Shown here in pieces: positions 45,527 through 54,471 of a stretch of DNA of 64,000 bases (the stretch's first letter is position 1; each line of letters opens with the position of its first letter). Source of the DNA: an uncultured Cohaesibacter sp. (GTDB lineage Bacteria > Pseudomonadota > Alphaproteobacteria > Rhizobiales > Cohaesibacteraceae); assembly GCF_963676485.1 (NCBI RefSeq), contig NZ_OY781114.1:930001-994000 (forward strand), given 5' to 3'. A program made the translations under genes and the position numbers. The notes below the pieces were generated by a model, which was not told the origin of the DNA, did no database searches, and worked only from the letters and a program-made list of their open reading frames with translations.

Positions 45527-47044
45527 CTAAAGCTCACCGAGCACAAATTCCAAAGCCTTCATCTCTCGATCGACGAGACTGGCCGGATAGCCATCGATCA
45601 GGATGTCCGGTTCAACCCGGCCATCAGGCAAATCCCTGTTCTCAAGGCATACCATCGGGATCATCAGTTTCAGTTTGCTATAGGGCATTGTAAACTTGCC
45701 CCTTGCACTGGTGCACATGCGATTGGCGCGCACGGTGGTCGGCATACCTAAAAGGGTTGCTCCGCGATAGTGCCTGAGTTGTGCAGCCAAAATGCCTGCA
45801 GCTGAGGCTGTGCGTTGCCCGATCAGCACATAAAGCTTACTTTCAAGGCCAGGCACATCAAAGGTTTCCGGATTTGGCAAAACCATGTGATTGTCGCCAA
45901 CCCTTGGCTCCTTTTGCGCCGCATTCACTCTTTGGGTGAAAGTCAAATTTCCCAGCATCTCATCGGCATCATAGTTTTCAGGTAGATGAAAAGCGCCATG
46001 GCGATACATATACCGGAGATCAAATTTGGCGGTATCAACGCCAAGCAACGCCGCTAGAAGCTCTTCAGTACGAGGATTGCCACCACCACTGTCTCTTAAA
46101 TCCAACACCAGTGTCTTTGGCTTGAGAGCACGGATATTGCTGAAGAGCGCTTTATAGTCGTTTTCTACAATCCTGTATCTCTTGAACTCAGAAAGGTGCA
46201 GATAGACAGAGGCTTTTTGCTTGGAAAAGAAGTAGTAGGGCTGTGCAACAGATAGTCCCCGCTCCGATTTTCTTTGCGGCCTTTCAAAACCAGATTGGCG
46301 CAACAATCGAATCTGGGACACATATTTGTTCTTTCGCGTTTGCCTTTTTCGTTTTGCCTCGAAATCCAGCTTTCCCTTGATCCTGCCTGCGTTATTGGGA
46401 ATGGTGTAGCTGTAGATCATCTTGCTTTTTTTGCCCCACAAGCCCTGCAGAACAAACTCATAGAAAAGCGAAGCTTGCTCTGTATTCAACGTGTCAGGTG
46501 GTGCGCACCCATCCTTGGGCCACACGCTCAACAACATGGTACGCACTCTCTCTTCTTGTATCCCGTTAATCTTAGAAACCTGCCACATGTGATGATCAAT
46601 CTCTGCTGTCAGCTTTCCATCACGAATCTCCAACGGTTTGGACTTGAACAATTTGGCGCGATAAAGCTCAAATGGCCGAGTCAGCCTGTCCTGCCCCATG
46701 AAGACCCCCGTGTGATAATCGCACACAGACGCCATCAGGCGCGTATGCAGCATGAAAGCTGCGGCCAGATCATTGTCTTTGCGAATGTCGGCCTTGATCG
46801 CTGCAAAAATCCGATCAAGCTCTTGCCGTGAGCGGTAGAGATGGGCGTAAGGATGATAACGATTGAGAAGAGCGTAGGCTTCATCCAGTTCCTCAGTCAT
46901 TTGCTGCCGACTAAGATAAACGCCTTCAGCTTCTGCATCCATTTTTTTTTGCGATGCTCCGTTGATATTCGCGAGCCCAAAGGCAATAAGGCCAAAAAGG
47001 GCGAAGGGAATGAGAAGCACATTGGAGAAATGACGAAAAAACAT
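45527..47044 (-). CDS. S41 family peptidase
   Basis: 505 residues with an N-terminal membrane/signal segment (about 6-28). The C-terminal S41 core has LKPKTLVLDLRDSGGGNPRTEELLA followed by LYVLIGQRTASAAGILAAQLRHY, where the Ser of TASAAG fits the catalytic serine of C-terminal processing (Tsp-like) proteases. No PDZ domain is obvious. The central region is basic and unusual. The start has no clear ribosome site. It lies between unrelated genes, so role and substrate are unknown. Confidence 0.8.
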   Translation of the reverse strand: MFFRHFSNVLLIPFALFGLIAFGLANINGASQKKMDAEAEGVYLSRQQMTEELDEAYALLNRYHPYAHLYRSRQELDRIFAAIKADIRKDNDLAAAFMLHTRLMASVCDYHTGVFMGQDRLTRPFELYRAKLFKSKPLEIRDGKLTAEIDHHMWQVSKINGIQEERVRTMLLSVWPKDGCAPPDTLNTEQASLFYEFVLQGLWGKKSKMIYSYTIPNNAGRIKGKLDFEAKRKRQTRKNKYVSQIRLLRQSGFERPQRKSERGLSVAQPYYFFSKQKASVYLHLSEFKRYRIVENDYKALFSNIRALKPKTLVLDLRDSGGGNPRTEELLAALLGVDTAKFDLRYMYRHGAFHLPENYDADEMLGNLTFTQRVNAAQKEPRVGDNHMVLPNPETFDVPGLESKLYVLIGQRTASAAGILAAQLRHYRGATLLGMPTTVRANRMCTSARGKFTMPYSKLKLMIPMVCLENRDLPDGRVEPDILIDGYPASLVDREMKALEFVLGEL

Positions 47045-47287
47045 GGCAAAAGATCATTTGAGTAAAAATCAAACTGAAGTTGCACCATCGAGCTTTAAAC
47101 AACCTTAATTCTGATCGCCTGATTTAAACATGGTAAATGCGCTCTAAAGCCTTCAGCGAGCGAAATCCGCATCTGCCGTTAGGACCAACAGCAACAGTCT
47201 TCCTTTGCAAGTCAACAGAGAGTCTGCTACCTAGATTTATCCTTCCAAGTCTGCCGTTCGAGCAAAATCACAACTGGAAAAAGACCG

Positions 47288-48229
47288 ATGAAAATTGCAC
47301 TAACCGCGAAAGGCTGGGAGATTCCCACCTGGATCGAGAATCTGAATAAACTGCTGCCAGAAGCAGAAGTCTGCCTGTCTGACAATCTTGGTAATCGCGA
47401 AGAAATCGACTATGCCCTCGCCTGGAAGGGCGACACGGCCTTTCTCAATGACCTGCCGAACCTGAAAGCCGTCTTTTCTCTGGGGGCTGGCGTCGAGTTC
47501 CTGACGCAAGAACCAAACCTGCCAGACGTGCCCATCGTGCGCGTCATTGGCGATGATCTCACCGCTCGCATGTGCGAATATGTGGTTCTGAATGTGCTGA
47601 TGCATCACCGCCATTGCTTGCGAAGGCTTGACCAGCAGGCCAGCAAGGATTGGGTCCAGAGACCGGATGCGGCCGCAGAAGACTTCCGGGTTGGCATGCT
47701 CGGAATCGGCGTCCTGGGGCTTGCGGCTGCGCGCAAACTGCAAAATCTGGGCTATCGCGTATCTGGCTGGAGCCGTTCCGCCAAAGAGATTGAGGGCCTT
47801 GATACCTATCATGGCGCAGACGGCCTTGAGGCCATGCTGGGCAAGACCGACATTCTGGTCTGCCTGCTGCCGCATACACCTGAAACCGAGGGCATCCTCA
47901 ATCTCGATTTGTTCAAGAAGCTGGCCAAGGATGGCCCTCTTGGCGGCGGGGTGATCATCAATGCCGGTCGCGGCAAACTTCAGGTGGAAACTGACATCGC
48001 CACTGCGATCAATCAGGGCGTTTTGGCTGGTGCGTCGCTGGATGTGTTCGAGCAGGAACCCCTGCCCGCAGACAGTCCACTCTGGGAGCTCCCCAACGTC
48101 ATCATCACGCCGCATATCGCCGCCGTCAGCGCACCATATGCAACGACCAAATGCATCGTCGAGCAGATCAAACGCAACGAAGCAGGTGAGCCGATGGTCG
48201 GTATCGTTGATCGGAATGCGGGCTACTAA
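47288..48229 (+). CDS. ghrA: Glyoxylate/hydroxypyruvate reductase A-type dehydrogenase
   Basis: 313 residues; GGAAAAAGACC precedes the ATG. D-2-hydroxyacid dehydrogenase fold: the NAD(P)-binding GMLGIGVLGLAAARKLQ lies near residue 135, with catalytic Arg in INAGRGK, Glu in DVFEQEPLP and His in ITPHIAA. The short N-terminal domain beginning KIALTAKGWEIPTW and FSLGAGVEFL is typical of GhrA, which reduces glyoxylate and hydroxypyruvate with NADPH. It ends 11 bases from the convergent NlpC gene. Confidence 0.9.
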   Translation: MKIALTAKGWEIPTWIENLNKLLPEAEVCLSDNLGNREEIDYALAWKGDTAFLNDLPNLKAVFSLGAGVEFLTQEPNLPDVPIVRVIGDDLTARMCEYVVLNVLMHHRHCLRRLDQQASKDWVQRPDAAAEDFRVGMLGIGVLGLAAARKLQNLGYRVSGWSRSAKEIEGLDTYHGADGLEAMLGKTDILVCLLPHTPETEGILNLDLFKKLAKDGPLGGGVIINAGRGKLQVETDIATAINQGVLAGASLDVFEQEPLPADSPLWELPNVIITPHIAAVSAPYATTKCIVEQIKRNEAGEPMVGIVDRNAGY

Positions 48230-48240
48230 CCCGCCCAACC

Positions 48241-49155
48241 CTATTTTGTCAGCCGCCGGATCGTTCTGAGCTTGCCATATTCATTTTGGGCTATGCGCTC
48301 GATCGCTCCGGCGAGTGGCTCTTCCGCCACGGCCATGTGATAGCCGTTTGCATGCAGCAGAGTGTCCGGCCCCGTCATGATGCCGACATGTCCGGGCCAG
48401 AAGACAAGATCGCCGCGCACCAGCTCAGGCAGGCCTGCGGAGATATCCAACGCCTCGCCGGCTTCCTTTTCCTGCATGGAAGCATCACGGAGCATCTCGA
48501 TGCCCGCCATTTCACAGGCAAGTTGAACAAGCCCCGAGCAATCGATGCCAAGGGAGCTTTTGCCCCCCCAGAGATAAGGCGTGCCAATAAGGCTTTGAGC
48601 AACAGACACGAAATCCTCAGCCTTGCTATCAACTTCGCACACATGCTGGGCGACGACCCAACCGGCTTCGCCATTGGGTGTGGGCATATTGAGCAGCTTG
48701 CGATAGCGGGTGCCACGCACCTCCTGCTCCTCGCCAAGGATCAGCCCTGCTCCCATGGAGAGAAACACTGCGGCAGGATATTTGAGATCCGGCCCCGGAT
48801 AGACAAAGGTGCGCACAGCACTCACCTTGTGTGTCGGCGTTCCGGCGATGAATTCATCATTGAGCGGACCGCCAAACGGCCACAGCGCGTTGGAAGGCAT
48901 GTAGCCCACATAACCGTCACCATCCAGCTGCACCCAGCTCCAGCCATTGGTGGCTTCTTCGAAGACTTTGACCACTTCACCCAGCATGGCTTGGGTATCA
49001 AGACCACTGCGTCCGTCCGAACCGGATTTGACCGGTGCGACGGGCACCTGCACCCTCTTGATGACAGGATCCACAAAGCGTTCGGCTTCCACCTGTCCTT
49101 CAAGGCGTCTGTCGGCGAGATCCGGGCGAAAGGCATTCAGAGATGAATTCAACAT
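48241..49155 (-). CDS. NlpC/P60 family cell-wall endopeptidase with SH3b domains
   Basis: 304 residues. Two bacterial SH3-like segments (about 45-180) precede the C-terminal NlpC/P60 domain. Its catalytic Cys is in SLGIDCSGLVQLACEMAG and catalytic His in GHVGIMTGPDTLLHANG. No signal peptide is visible, as with other alphaproteobacterial members next to leucyl aminopeptidase genes. It probably cleaves gamma-D-Glu-DAP peptides, perhaps recycled muropeptides, with the neighbouring aminopeptidase finishing turnover. That link is inference. Confidence 0.9.
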   Translation of the reverse strand: MLNSSLNAFRPDLADRRLEGQVEAERFVDPVIKRVQVPVAPVKSGSDGRSGLDTQAMLGEVVKVFEEATNGWSWVQLDGDGYVGYMPSNALWPFGGPLNDEFIAGTPTHKVSAVRTFVYPGPDLKYPAAVFLSMGAGLILGEEQEVRGTRYRKLLNMPTPNGEAGWVVAQHVCEVDSKAEDFVSVAQSLIGTPYLWGGKSSLGIDCSGLVQLACEMAGIEMLRDASMQEKEAGEALDISAGLPELVRGDLVFWPGHVGIMTGPDTLLHANGYHMAVAEEPLAGAIERIAQNEYGKLRTIRRLTK

Positions 49156-49244
49156 GGAACTTCTTTACTCATTGTGGCTCCGCAAAGGGAGCTGTCTGGT
49201 CATGCAGTGGCGTGGGTTTGGCCGCAAGTCTTGGTCGCTTCAGT

Positions 49245-49595
49245 CTAGTAACTGATATGCTGGGCTTTGTGAACAATCTTGTGGCTGAGTTTGTCGACAT
49301 AGAGTGCGCCCTTTACAGTACGCAGAATGACTACATTGCGTTTGTCCTTGTCATCACGACGCCGCGTCAGCAGGCCATATCGCCCCATTGTATCCAGCGC
49401 GCGGGTGATGGCAGGTTTGGTGACCCCGAGCTTGGCGGCGAGGCCACGCACCGTGTGTGGTGGCGTTTCCAGATAGACTGTCAGAAGCACCATCAACTGC
49501 CGCGCAGAGAGGTCGCTTTCGTCTTCGAGCACCATATCATGGGTTACGTCATGCCATAATTTCAACGCTTGGCCAGCGCAAATATCCATAGACAT
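49245..49595 (-). CDS. MarR family transcriptional regulator
   Basis: 116 residues from ATG 49595, beginning MSMDICAGQALKLWHDVTHDM, where homologues start; an ATG at 49646 would add 17 atypical residues and one at 49589 is also possible. The winged-helix core is LSARQLMVLLTVYLETPPHTVRGLAAKLGVTKPAITRALDTMGRYGLLTRRRDDKDKRNV. It is located between the leucyl aminopeptidase and NlpC/P60 genes on the same strand, a context seen in other alphaproteobacteria. Its effector and targets are unknown. Confidence 0.87.
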   Translation of the reverse strand: MSMDICAGQALKLWHDVTHDMVLEDESDLSARQLMVLLTVYLETPPHTVRGLAAKLGVTKPAITRALDTMGRYGLLTRRRDDKDKRNVVILRTVKGALYVDKLSHKIVHKAQHISY

Positions 49596-49661
49596 CAATC
49601 CACAAAATCCCCGGGCGCCATAGCCAATCCCCATTCCGAAATCCAAGTCAATTCCGGTTTT

Positions 49662-49685
49662 TTAATCGTGCCCCAAAGTGATTAA
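49662..49685. promoter_or_regulatory. Possible MarR operator
   Basis: TTAATC (49662-49667) and GATTAA (49680-49685) are inverted repeats 12 bases apart, 67 bases upstream of the MarR start. Position and symmetry suggest autoregulation, but arms are short. A second palindrome, ATAATCGATTAT (49765-49776), overlaps the end of the aminopeptidase gene. Confidence 0.35.
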
Positions 49686-49772
49686 TGCAGATTCACGGCC
49701 TGTGAGCAAGTTTCGGGAACCGAGCCATTGGCTCAGTCCCCGAGGAAACCAATCAAAAATTGTAATAATCGA

Positions 49773-51173
49773 TTATGACCAACTCACATCATAGCGATCA
49801 CGGATGAGATTATAAAGCGTTCGGATACCCTGTGCTTCACCGCCTTTGGGGCGTGCAGCCTGAGCTGCTGGCGCCCAGCCGAAAATGTCGAAATGCACCC
49901 AGCTGGTGGATTTGGAAACAAAGCGACGCAGGAACAGAGCGGCCGTGATCGAGCCGGCAAAGCCATCCGAGGAAATGTGGTTCACATCAGCAATTTCGGA
50001 TGAAAGCTTGGCATCATAGGCATTCCAGAGCGGCATGTTCCAGAGCGGATCCCACTGCCGGTGGCTTTCGCTGGAAATGGCGTGGACCAATTCGAGATCA
50101 TCGCTATAGAATGGCGGCAGGTCCGGGCCCAGCGCCACACGCGCTGCGCCGGTCAAGGTGGCCATATCAATCAGCATTTCGGGCTCTTCATCATCTGCCA
50201 GCGACAGGGCATCAGCCAAAATGAGACGACCTTCTGCATCGGTGTTGCCGATCTCGACGGTCAGTCCCTTATGGCTCCGCAAAATGTCTCCAGGCCTAAA
50301 GGCATCGCCAGCAATGGAATTCTCCACGGCGGGGATCAGAACGCGCAATCGTACGGGTAGCTTTGCAGACATGATCATGGAGGCCAGCCCCAGAACATTC
50401 GCAGCGCCCCCCATATCCTTTTTCATCAGTGCCATGGAGCTCCCGGGCTTGATATTGAGACCGCCGGTATCAAAACACACTCCCTTGCCCACAAGAGTTA
50501 CTTTCGGGTCGCTCTCCTTGCCCCAAATGAAATCAAGCAGACGGGGCGCACGCGTGGACGCACGTCCAACCGCATGGATCATCGGGAAGTTCTTTTCAAG
50601 CAATTCGTCGCCAGTGGTCACTTCAAGCTGGGCACCGTGGGTGTCGACCAGACCACGCGTCACAGCTTCAAGCTCATCCGGCCCCATATCGTTGGCAGGA
50701 ACGTTGATCAGGTCGCGCGCCAGATTGCATCCTTTGGCCTGGCGCAGGACTTCATCGCGATCCACACCATCGGGCCAATCAAGCTGAGGCATTTCCTTGG
50801 CATTTTCCTTGTAGCGATCAAAACGGTAGCAGCCCAGATGCCAAGCCAGGGTTGCCAGAAACAGCACCTGCGGATCTTCCACAAACCGGTCATCCTCAAC
50901 AAAATGGTAGCGCCCAGCAGGCAACTTTACAGGCAACAGACCGGGCAGCAAGGGAGACGCCGTTTTGCTTTCCTTCTTACCAAGGCCAAACAGCACCGCT
51001 TCGCAAGAGCCAGAAGGACCCGGCAACAAACAAACCTCGCCTTCCTTGGCGGCAAAGCCTGTCGCTTCGATCCATTGGGTCGCCTGAGCGGACAACGCCT
51101 TGGGCACCAGCATATCGGAATCACTATTGATAAAATAAACAGGACAGGAATCAGGTTTAATCGGCATTGTCAT
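49773..51173 (-). CDS. Leucyl aminopeptidase (M17)
   Basis: 466 residues. The M17 catalytic domain contains VGKGVCFDTGGLNIKPGSSMALMKKDMGGAA with the catalytic Lys and metal-binding residues and the invariant NTDAEGRLILADAL. The N-terminal domain (about 1-160) is divergent, as in the PepB-like proteins. It removes N-terminal residues from peptides in the cytoplasm using two metal ions. The ATG two codons downstream is also possible. Confidence 0.94.
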   Translation of the reverse strand: MTMPIKPDSCPVYFINSDSDMLVPKALSAQATQWIEATGFAAKEGEVCLLPGPSGSCEAVLFGLGKKESKTASPLLPGLLPVKLPAGRYHFVEDDRFVEDPQVLFLATLAWHLGCYRFDRYKENAKEMPQLDWPDGVDRDEVLRQAKGCNLARDLINVPANDMGPDELEAVTRGLVDTHGAQLEVTTGDELLEKNFPMIHAVGRASTRAPRLLDFIWGKESDPKVTLVGKGVCFDTGGLNIKPGSSMALMKKDMGGAANVLGLASMIMSAKLPVRLRVLIPAVENSIAGDAFRPGDILRSHKGLTVEIGNTDAEGRLILADALSLADDEEPEMLIDMATLTGAARVALGPDLPPFYSDDLELVHAISSESHRQWDPLWNMPLWNAYDAKLSSEIADVNHISSDGFAGSITAALFLRRFVSKSTSWVHFDIFGWAPAAQAARPKGGEAQGIRTLYNLIRDRYDVSWS

Positions 51174-51483
51174 TCTTTCTCATTTATCGTTGCTTGCTAT
51201 CAACATGGGCTTTCAAGCGTTCAGAATCAATCCGCCAATGATGATCAAACCCAATGCATCTGGCAAAATTCACAAATGCAGTGACATGGCGCGCACCTGC
51301 TCCGGCTTGCTGTCCAGATCATAGCAAAATGCCGGGAGCCCACTTGGCCAAATGCATGCAATTTGCGAGAATTAACCAAGCATTAGGGTTAATACTTTAT
51401 TTCTGGAGCATATGCGATCCCGCACCCAAGTCGGTGCGCTTTCCCGGTTTTCGCCTGCAGTGCCGATTTCAGAGGTTTGCTCC
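51174..51483. other. Intergenic region upstream of tadD with CtrA-like site
   Basis: About 310 bases between divergent genes. TTAA-CCAAGCA-TTAG (51372-51386) matches the CtrA full site TTAA-N7-TTAA with one mismatch, about 100 bases upstream of tadD; another TTAA follows at 51389. No gene is seen. Confidence 0.45.
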
Positions 51484-52278
51484 ATGAATGCCCAATTGAA
51501 TGCCAAGCCATCTCATACCATGCGCAAGATTATGCTCGCAGGGTCCATTGCTCTGGTTCTTGCCGTTGCCGGGTGTTCTTCGAACAAGAAAAGCACTTCG
51601 TCGTCGACCCATCAGGGCACCAGCTATGCCACGGAAGAAGCTCTGAGAGCCTCTGTGACCTATTGGGAAAAGCGGTATCGCAACAACAGCCAGGACACCA
51701 AAACCGCCCTCAATTATGGCCAGTCTCTGCGCCTACTCGGTCGTCATGATCAGGCGTTGGCCGTGTTGGAAAAGCTGGCGACAGAGCACCCCAAAGACAG
51801 GGTCGTTCTGGCTGCCTATGGCAAGGCACTGGCCACCGTTGGTCGCTTCCAACAAGCTCTGCGCGTACTTGAAACAGCTCAGACACCGACCACACCTGAT
51901 TGGCGGCTGGACAGCGCCATGGGCGCTATTTACGATCAGACAGGCAATTTCCAGAAAGCCCGTAGCCACTACGACAAAGCCTTGCTGCAAGCACCTGACG
52001 CTCCGAGTGTCTTGAGCAATTATGGCCTGTCCTACCTGTTGGAAGGCGATCTTGTATCAGCGGAAAGCTACCTAAGACAGGCTGCGAAAAATCCCAAGGC
52101 AGACAGCCGCGTAAGGCAAAATCTGGCGCTGGCACTGGGGCTTCAGGGCAAGTTTCGTGAGGCAGAGGCCATCGCAAGCAATGAGCTTTCCCCACAGCAA
52201 GCCGCTGAAAATATGGCTTATCTGAAAGAGATGCTCAGCCAGCGCAACAATTGGGACAAAATCAAAAAGCAAGGGTGA
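51484..52278 (+). CDS. tadD: TadD-like TPR lipoprotein of pilus assembly
   Basis: 264 residues from ATG 51484, which has AGAGG seven bases upstream. The N-terminus ends in a lipobox (LAVAGC) so the mature protein is probably acylated at Cys31. Five to six tetratricopeptide-like repeats span about 60-230, e.g. ALNYGQSLRLLGRHDQALAVLE. TadD helps secretin assembly in Tad/Flp pilus systems. It is convergent with the tadC end of the cpa/tad operon. Confidence 0.88.
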   Translation: MNAQLNAKPSHTMRKIMLAGSIALVLAVAGCSSNKKSTSSSTHQGTSYATEEALRASVTYWEKRYRNNSQDTKTALNYGQSLRLLGRHDQALAVLEKLATEHPKDRVVLAAYGKALATVGRFQQALRVLETAQTPTTPDWRLDSAMGAIYDQTGNFQKARSHYDKALLQAPDAPSVLSNYGLSYLLEGDLVSAESYLRQAAKNPKADSRVRQNLALALGLQGKFREAEAIASNELSPQQAAENMAYLKEMLSQRNNWDKIKKQG

Positions 52279-52328
52279 TTAGCAGGCGTCTGTTAAAACA
52301 GCCACAAGCGTACCCACTCACACATGAC

Positions 52329-52352
52329 AAAGGGCCACTGTGGCCCTTTTTT
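52329..52352 (+). terminator. Intrinsic terminator after tadD
   Basis: AAAGGGCCA (52329-52337) pairs with TGGCCCTTT (52341-52349), followed by a TTTTTT run. It lies between the convergent tadD and tadC genes. Confidence 0.9.
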
Positions 52353-52427
52353 GATACATGGCTTTTGCCTACTCTATTTTAGCTCACCATCTCCAGCAGC
52401 TTCAGCCACGGGAAAAGAGGATCACGG

Positions 52428-53393
52428 TCAATGGGTCGTGAAATATTGAACGGCAACTGGTCCCAAAACCACGATGAAAATCGCTGGCAGGAAGAACAGG
52501 ATCATAGGCACGGTCAGCTTTGGTGGCAGGGCTGAGGCTTTTTTCTCGGCGGCAGTCAAGCGAGCGGCACGATTTTCTTCTGCCATTACGCGAATGGCGT
52601 CCCCCAGAGGCGTACCATAGCGCTCAGCCTGAATGAGAGAAGTCATGACACCGCGCACCCCTTCGAGCCCGGTACGCTCCGATATATTCTCATAGGCTAT
52701 GCGCCGATCTTGCAAATAGGACAGCTCTGCGGTCAGGATGGTCAATTCCTCGGCCAGTTCAACGCTGGCTGTGCCAATTTCGGATGCGACCTTCTGGAAC
52801 CCCATTTCTGCGGTCATGCCGGATTCGACACAGATCAACAGCAGATCCAGAGCGTCCGGCCAAGCCCGCGTGATGGAGGCCTGCCGTTTGTTTCTCAGAT
52901 TTTGCAAATAGAGCAACGGTGCATAATAGCAGGCGTAGGCAAACAACAAGCAGATAAGCAGATTCACCATCGGCGGATAATCTGGCTTTAGCATGATGAA
53001 GACGTAGAATAGCGAAATCAGCAAACCGGCAAAAGGCCCGATGATACGGGCGAAGGTAAAAGTCATGACGTGCTTTTCAAGACGAAAGCCAGCCTGCTTA
53101 AGCTTCGTGCGGGTTTCTTTATCGGAAAAAGCGTCGCGCATCTTGAAGCGATCCACGATATTAACGATCAACTCCTTGGGCTCCTGACGCAGAGAAATAC
53201 GCCCTTCCTTGCCGCCGCCCTTCAATAGGGCCCGTTCACGCTTGCGAATCCGCTCTCTTTCGCTTGCGACTTCATGCATCCTCTCGCCAAGACGGTCCTT
53301 CTCAAGGAAAGGCATGGCCACCGCAAAAATCGAGGCTATCACGGCAATGGCCGTCACCAGTGCAAACAGATCCTGAATTTCAAAGCCCGCCAT
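52428..53393 (-). CDS. tadC: Tad pilus inner-membrane platform protein TadC
   Basis: 321 residues, type II secretion F (GspF) family. One N-terminal helix (about 9-28), two central helices (about 112-135, 138-158) and a C-terminal helix surround the cytoplasmic domain with WPDALDLLLICVESGMTAEMGFQKVASEIG and GVRGVMTSLIQAERYGTPLGDAIRVMAEE. With TadB it forms the motor platform on which the TadA ATPase acts. It is the last gene of the cpa-tad operon. Confidence 0.94.
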   Translation of the reverse strand: MAGFEIQDLFALVTAIAVIASIFAVAMPFLEKDRLGERMHEVASERERIRKRERALLKGGGKEGRISLRQEPKELIVNIVDRFKMRDAFSDKETRTKLKQAGFRLEKHVMTFTFARIIGPFAGLLISLFYVFIMLKPDYPPMVNLLICLLFAYACYYAPLLYLQNLRNKRQASITRAWPDALDLLLICVESGMTAEMGFQKVASEIGTASVELAEELTILTAELSYLQDRRIAYENISERTGLEGVRGVMTSLIQAERYGTPLGDAIRVMAEENRAARLTAAEKKASALPPKLTVPMILFFLPAIFIVVLGPVAVQYFTTH

Positions 53394-53454
53394 TTTTGAT
53401 TTCCCTACTCTTGCATCGCGTTATTCAAAGACCGGCCAGTGACCACACAAGGTG

Positions 53455-54459
53455 TTAAATATCGAAATTGATCATTGTCTTCATGACCATAACCCCAATT
53501 CCCATCCAGACCAATGCGCCACCAAGAAGCATTTGTCCCAATGTTTCCTGAAACAGGAGCATTATAAGGTCTTTCTGGGAAAGGTAGGTCAAGAAACCAA
53601 TGATGAAAGGCATAGCTCCGATGATTGCCGCGGATGCTTTGGCCTCAGTAGAGAGGGCTGCCACTTTTTCCTTCATCTGGGCACGGGATCGCAAAACACG
53701 CGACAGATTGCCCAAGGCCTCGGACAAGGAACCACCGGCCTGAACCTGAATGGTAATCACGATGGCAAAGAAGTTGGTTTCCGGCAGAGGAACGCGCTGA
53801 TGCAGGCGTGGCACAACTTTGGTCAACGGCAAGCCCATCGCCTGTTCATCGACCAGACGCTTGAATTCACTGCGGACAGGTTCTGCGGTCTCGGTTGCTG
53901 CGATGACTAGACAATCGGTTAGAGGAAGGCCGGTCTTGATACCGCGGACAATTACGTCAACTGCATTAGGAAATTCCGCGATGAATTTCTTCATGCGATT
54001 TTTGCGCTTGCGCGCCAACCAGAAATGGGGCACGCCCAGAAATCCAATGATGCCGATGCCCGCCGAGATGATCATGGATGTATTACTCACCAAGGCAATG
54101 AGAAAGAACGCCAGTCCACTCACGGCACTATAAAGCCAGAATTGCTTGGGCGTAATGCTCAAGCCTGCTTGTCTTAGCCGTGCTTTGAGGGATTGTTTCC
54201 TTTCCTTACCTTTCTTTTGCAGGTCTTCCATCTGCTTGAGATTGGCCTCGATATCCTTACGCCGGTCTACACTGGCAGATTTCAAGCGTTTGTCGGCCAT
54301 CTGTATGCGGCTCATCGATACGGCCTGTATACGCTGATCCCGACTATAATTCTTGGAAAGGCGTGGATAGAACAGGCCCCAAGCGATACCCAGGACGGCA
54401 AAGACGACCAGAAGAACCAGCGCAACGGCAAAGATCAAATCACTATTGATAAAGTCCAT
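53455..54459 (-). CDS. tadB: Tad pilus inner-membrane platform protein TadB
   Basis: 334 residues, GspF family. An N-terminal helix (about 8-30), central helices (about 110-145), the cytoplasmic domain FPNAVDVIVRGIKTGLPLTDCLVIAATE with QAGGSLSEALGNLSRVLRSRAQMKEKVAALS, and a terminal pair of helices are visible. It is the partner of TadC. It begins 12 bases after tadA (cpaF). Confidence 0.94.
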   Translation of the reverse strand: MDFINSDLIFAVALVLLVVFAVLGIAWGLFYPRLSKNYSRDQRIQAVSMSRIQMADKRLKSASVDRRKDIEANLKQMEDLQKKGKERKQSLKARLRQAGLSITPKQFWLYSAVSGLAFFLIALVSNTSMIISAGIGIIGFLGVPHFWLARKRKNRMKKFIAEFPNAVDVIVRGIKTGLPLTDCLVIAATETAEPVRSEFKRLVDEQAMGLPLTKVVPRLHQRVPLPETNFFAIVITIQVQAGGSLSEALGNLSRVLRSRAQMKEKVAALSTEAKASAAIIGAMPFIIGFLTYLSQKDLIMLLFQETLGQMLLGGALVWMGIGVMVMKTMINFDI

Positions 54460-54471
54460 GACCCCTCCCGA

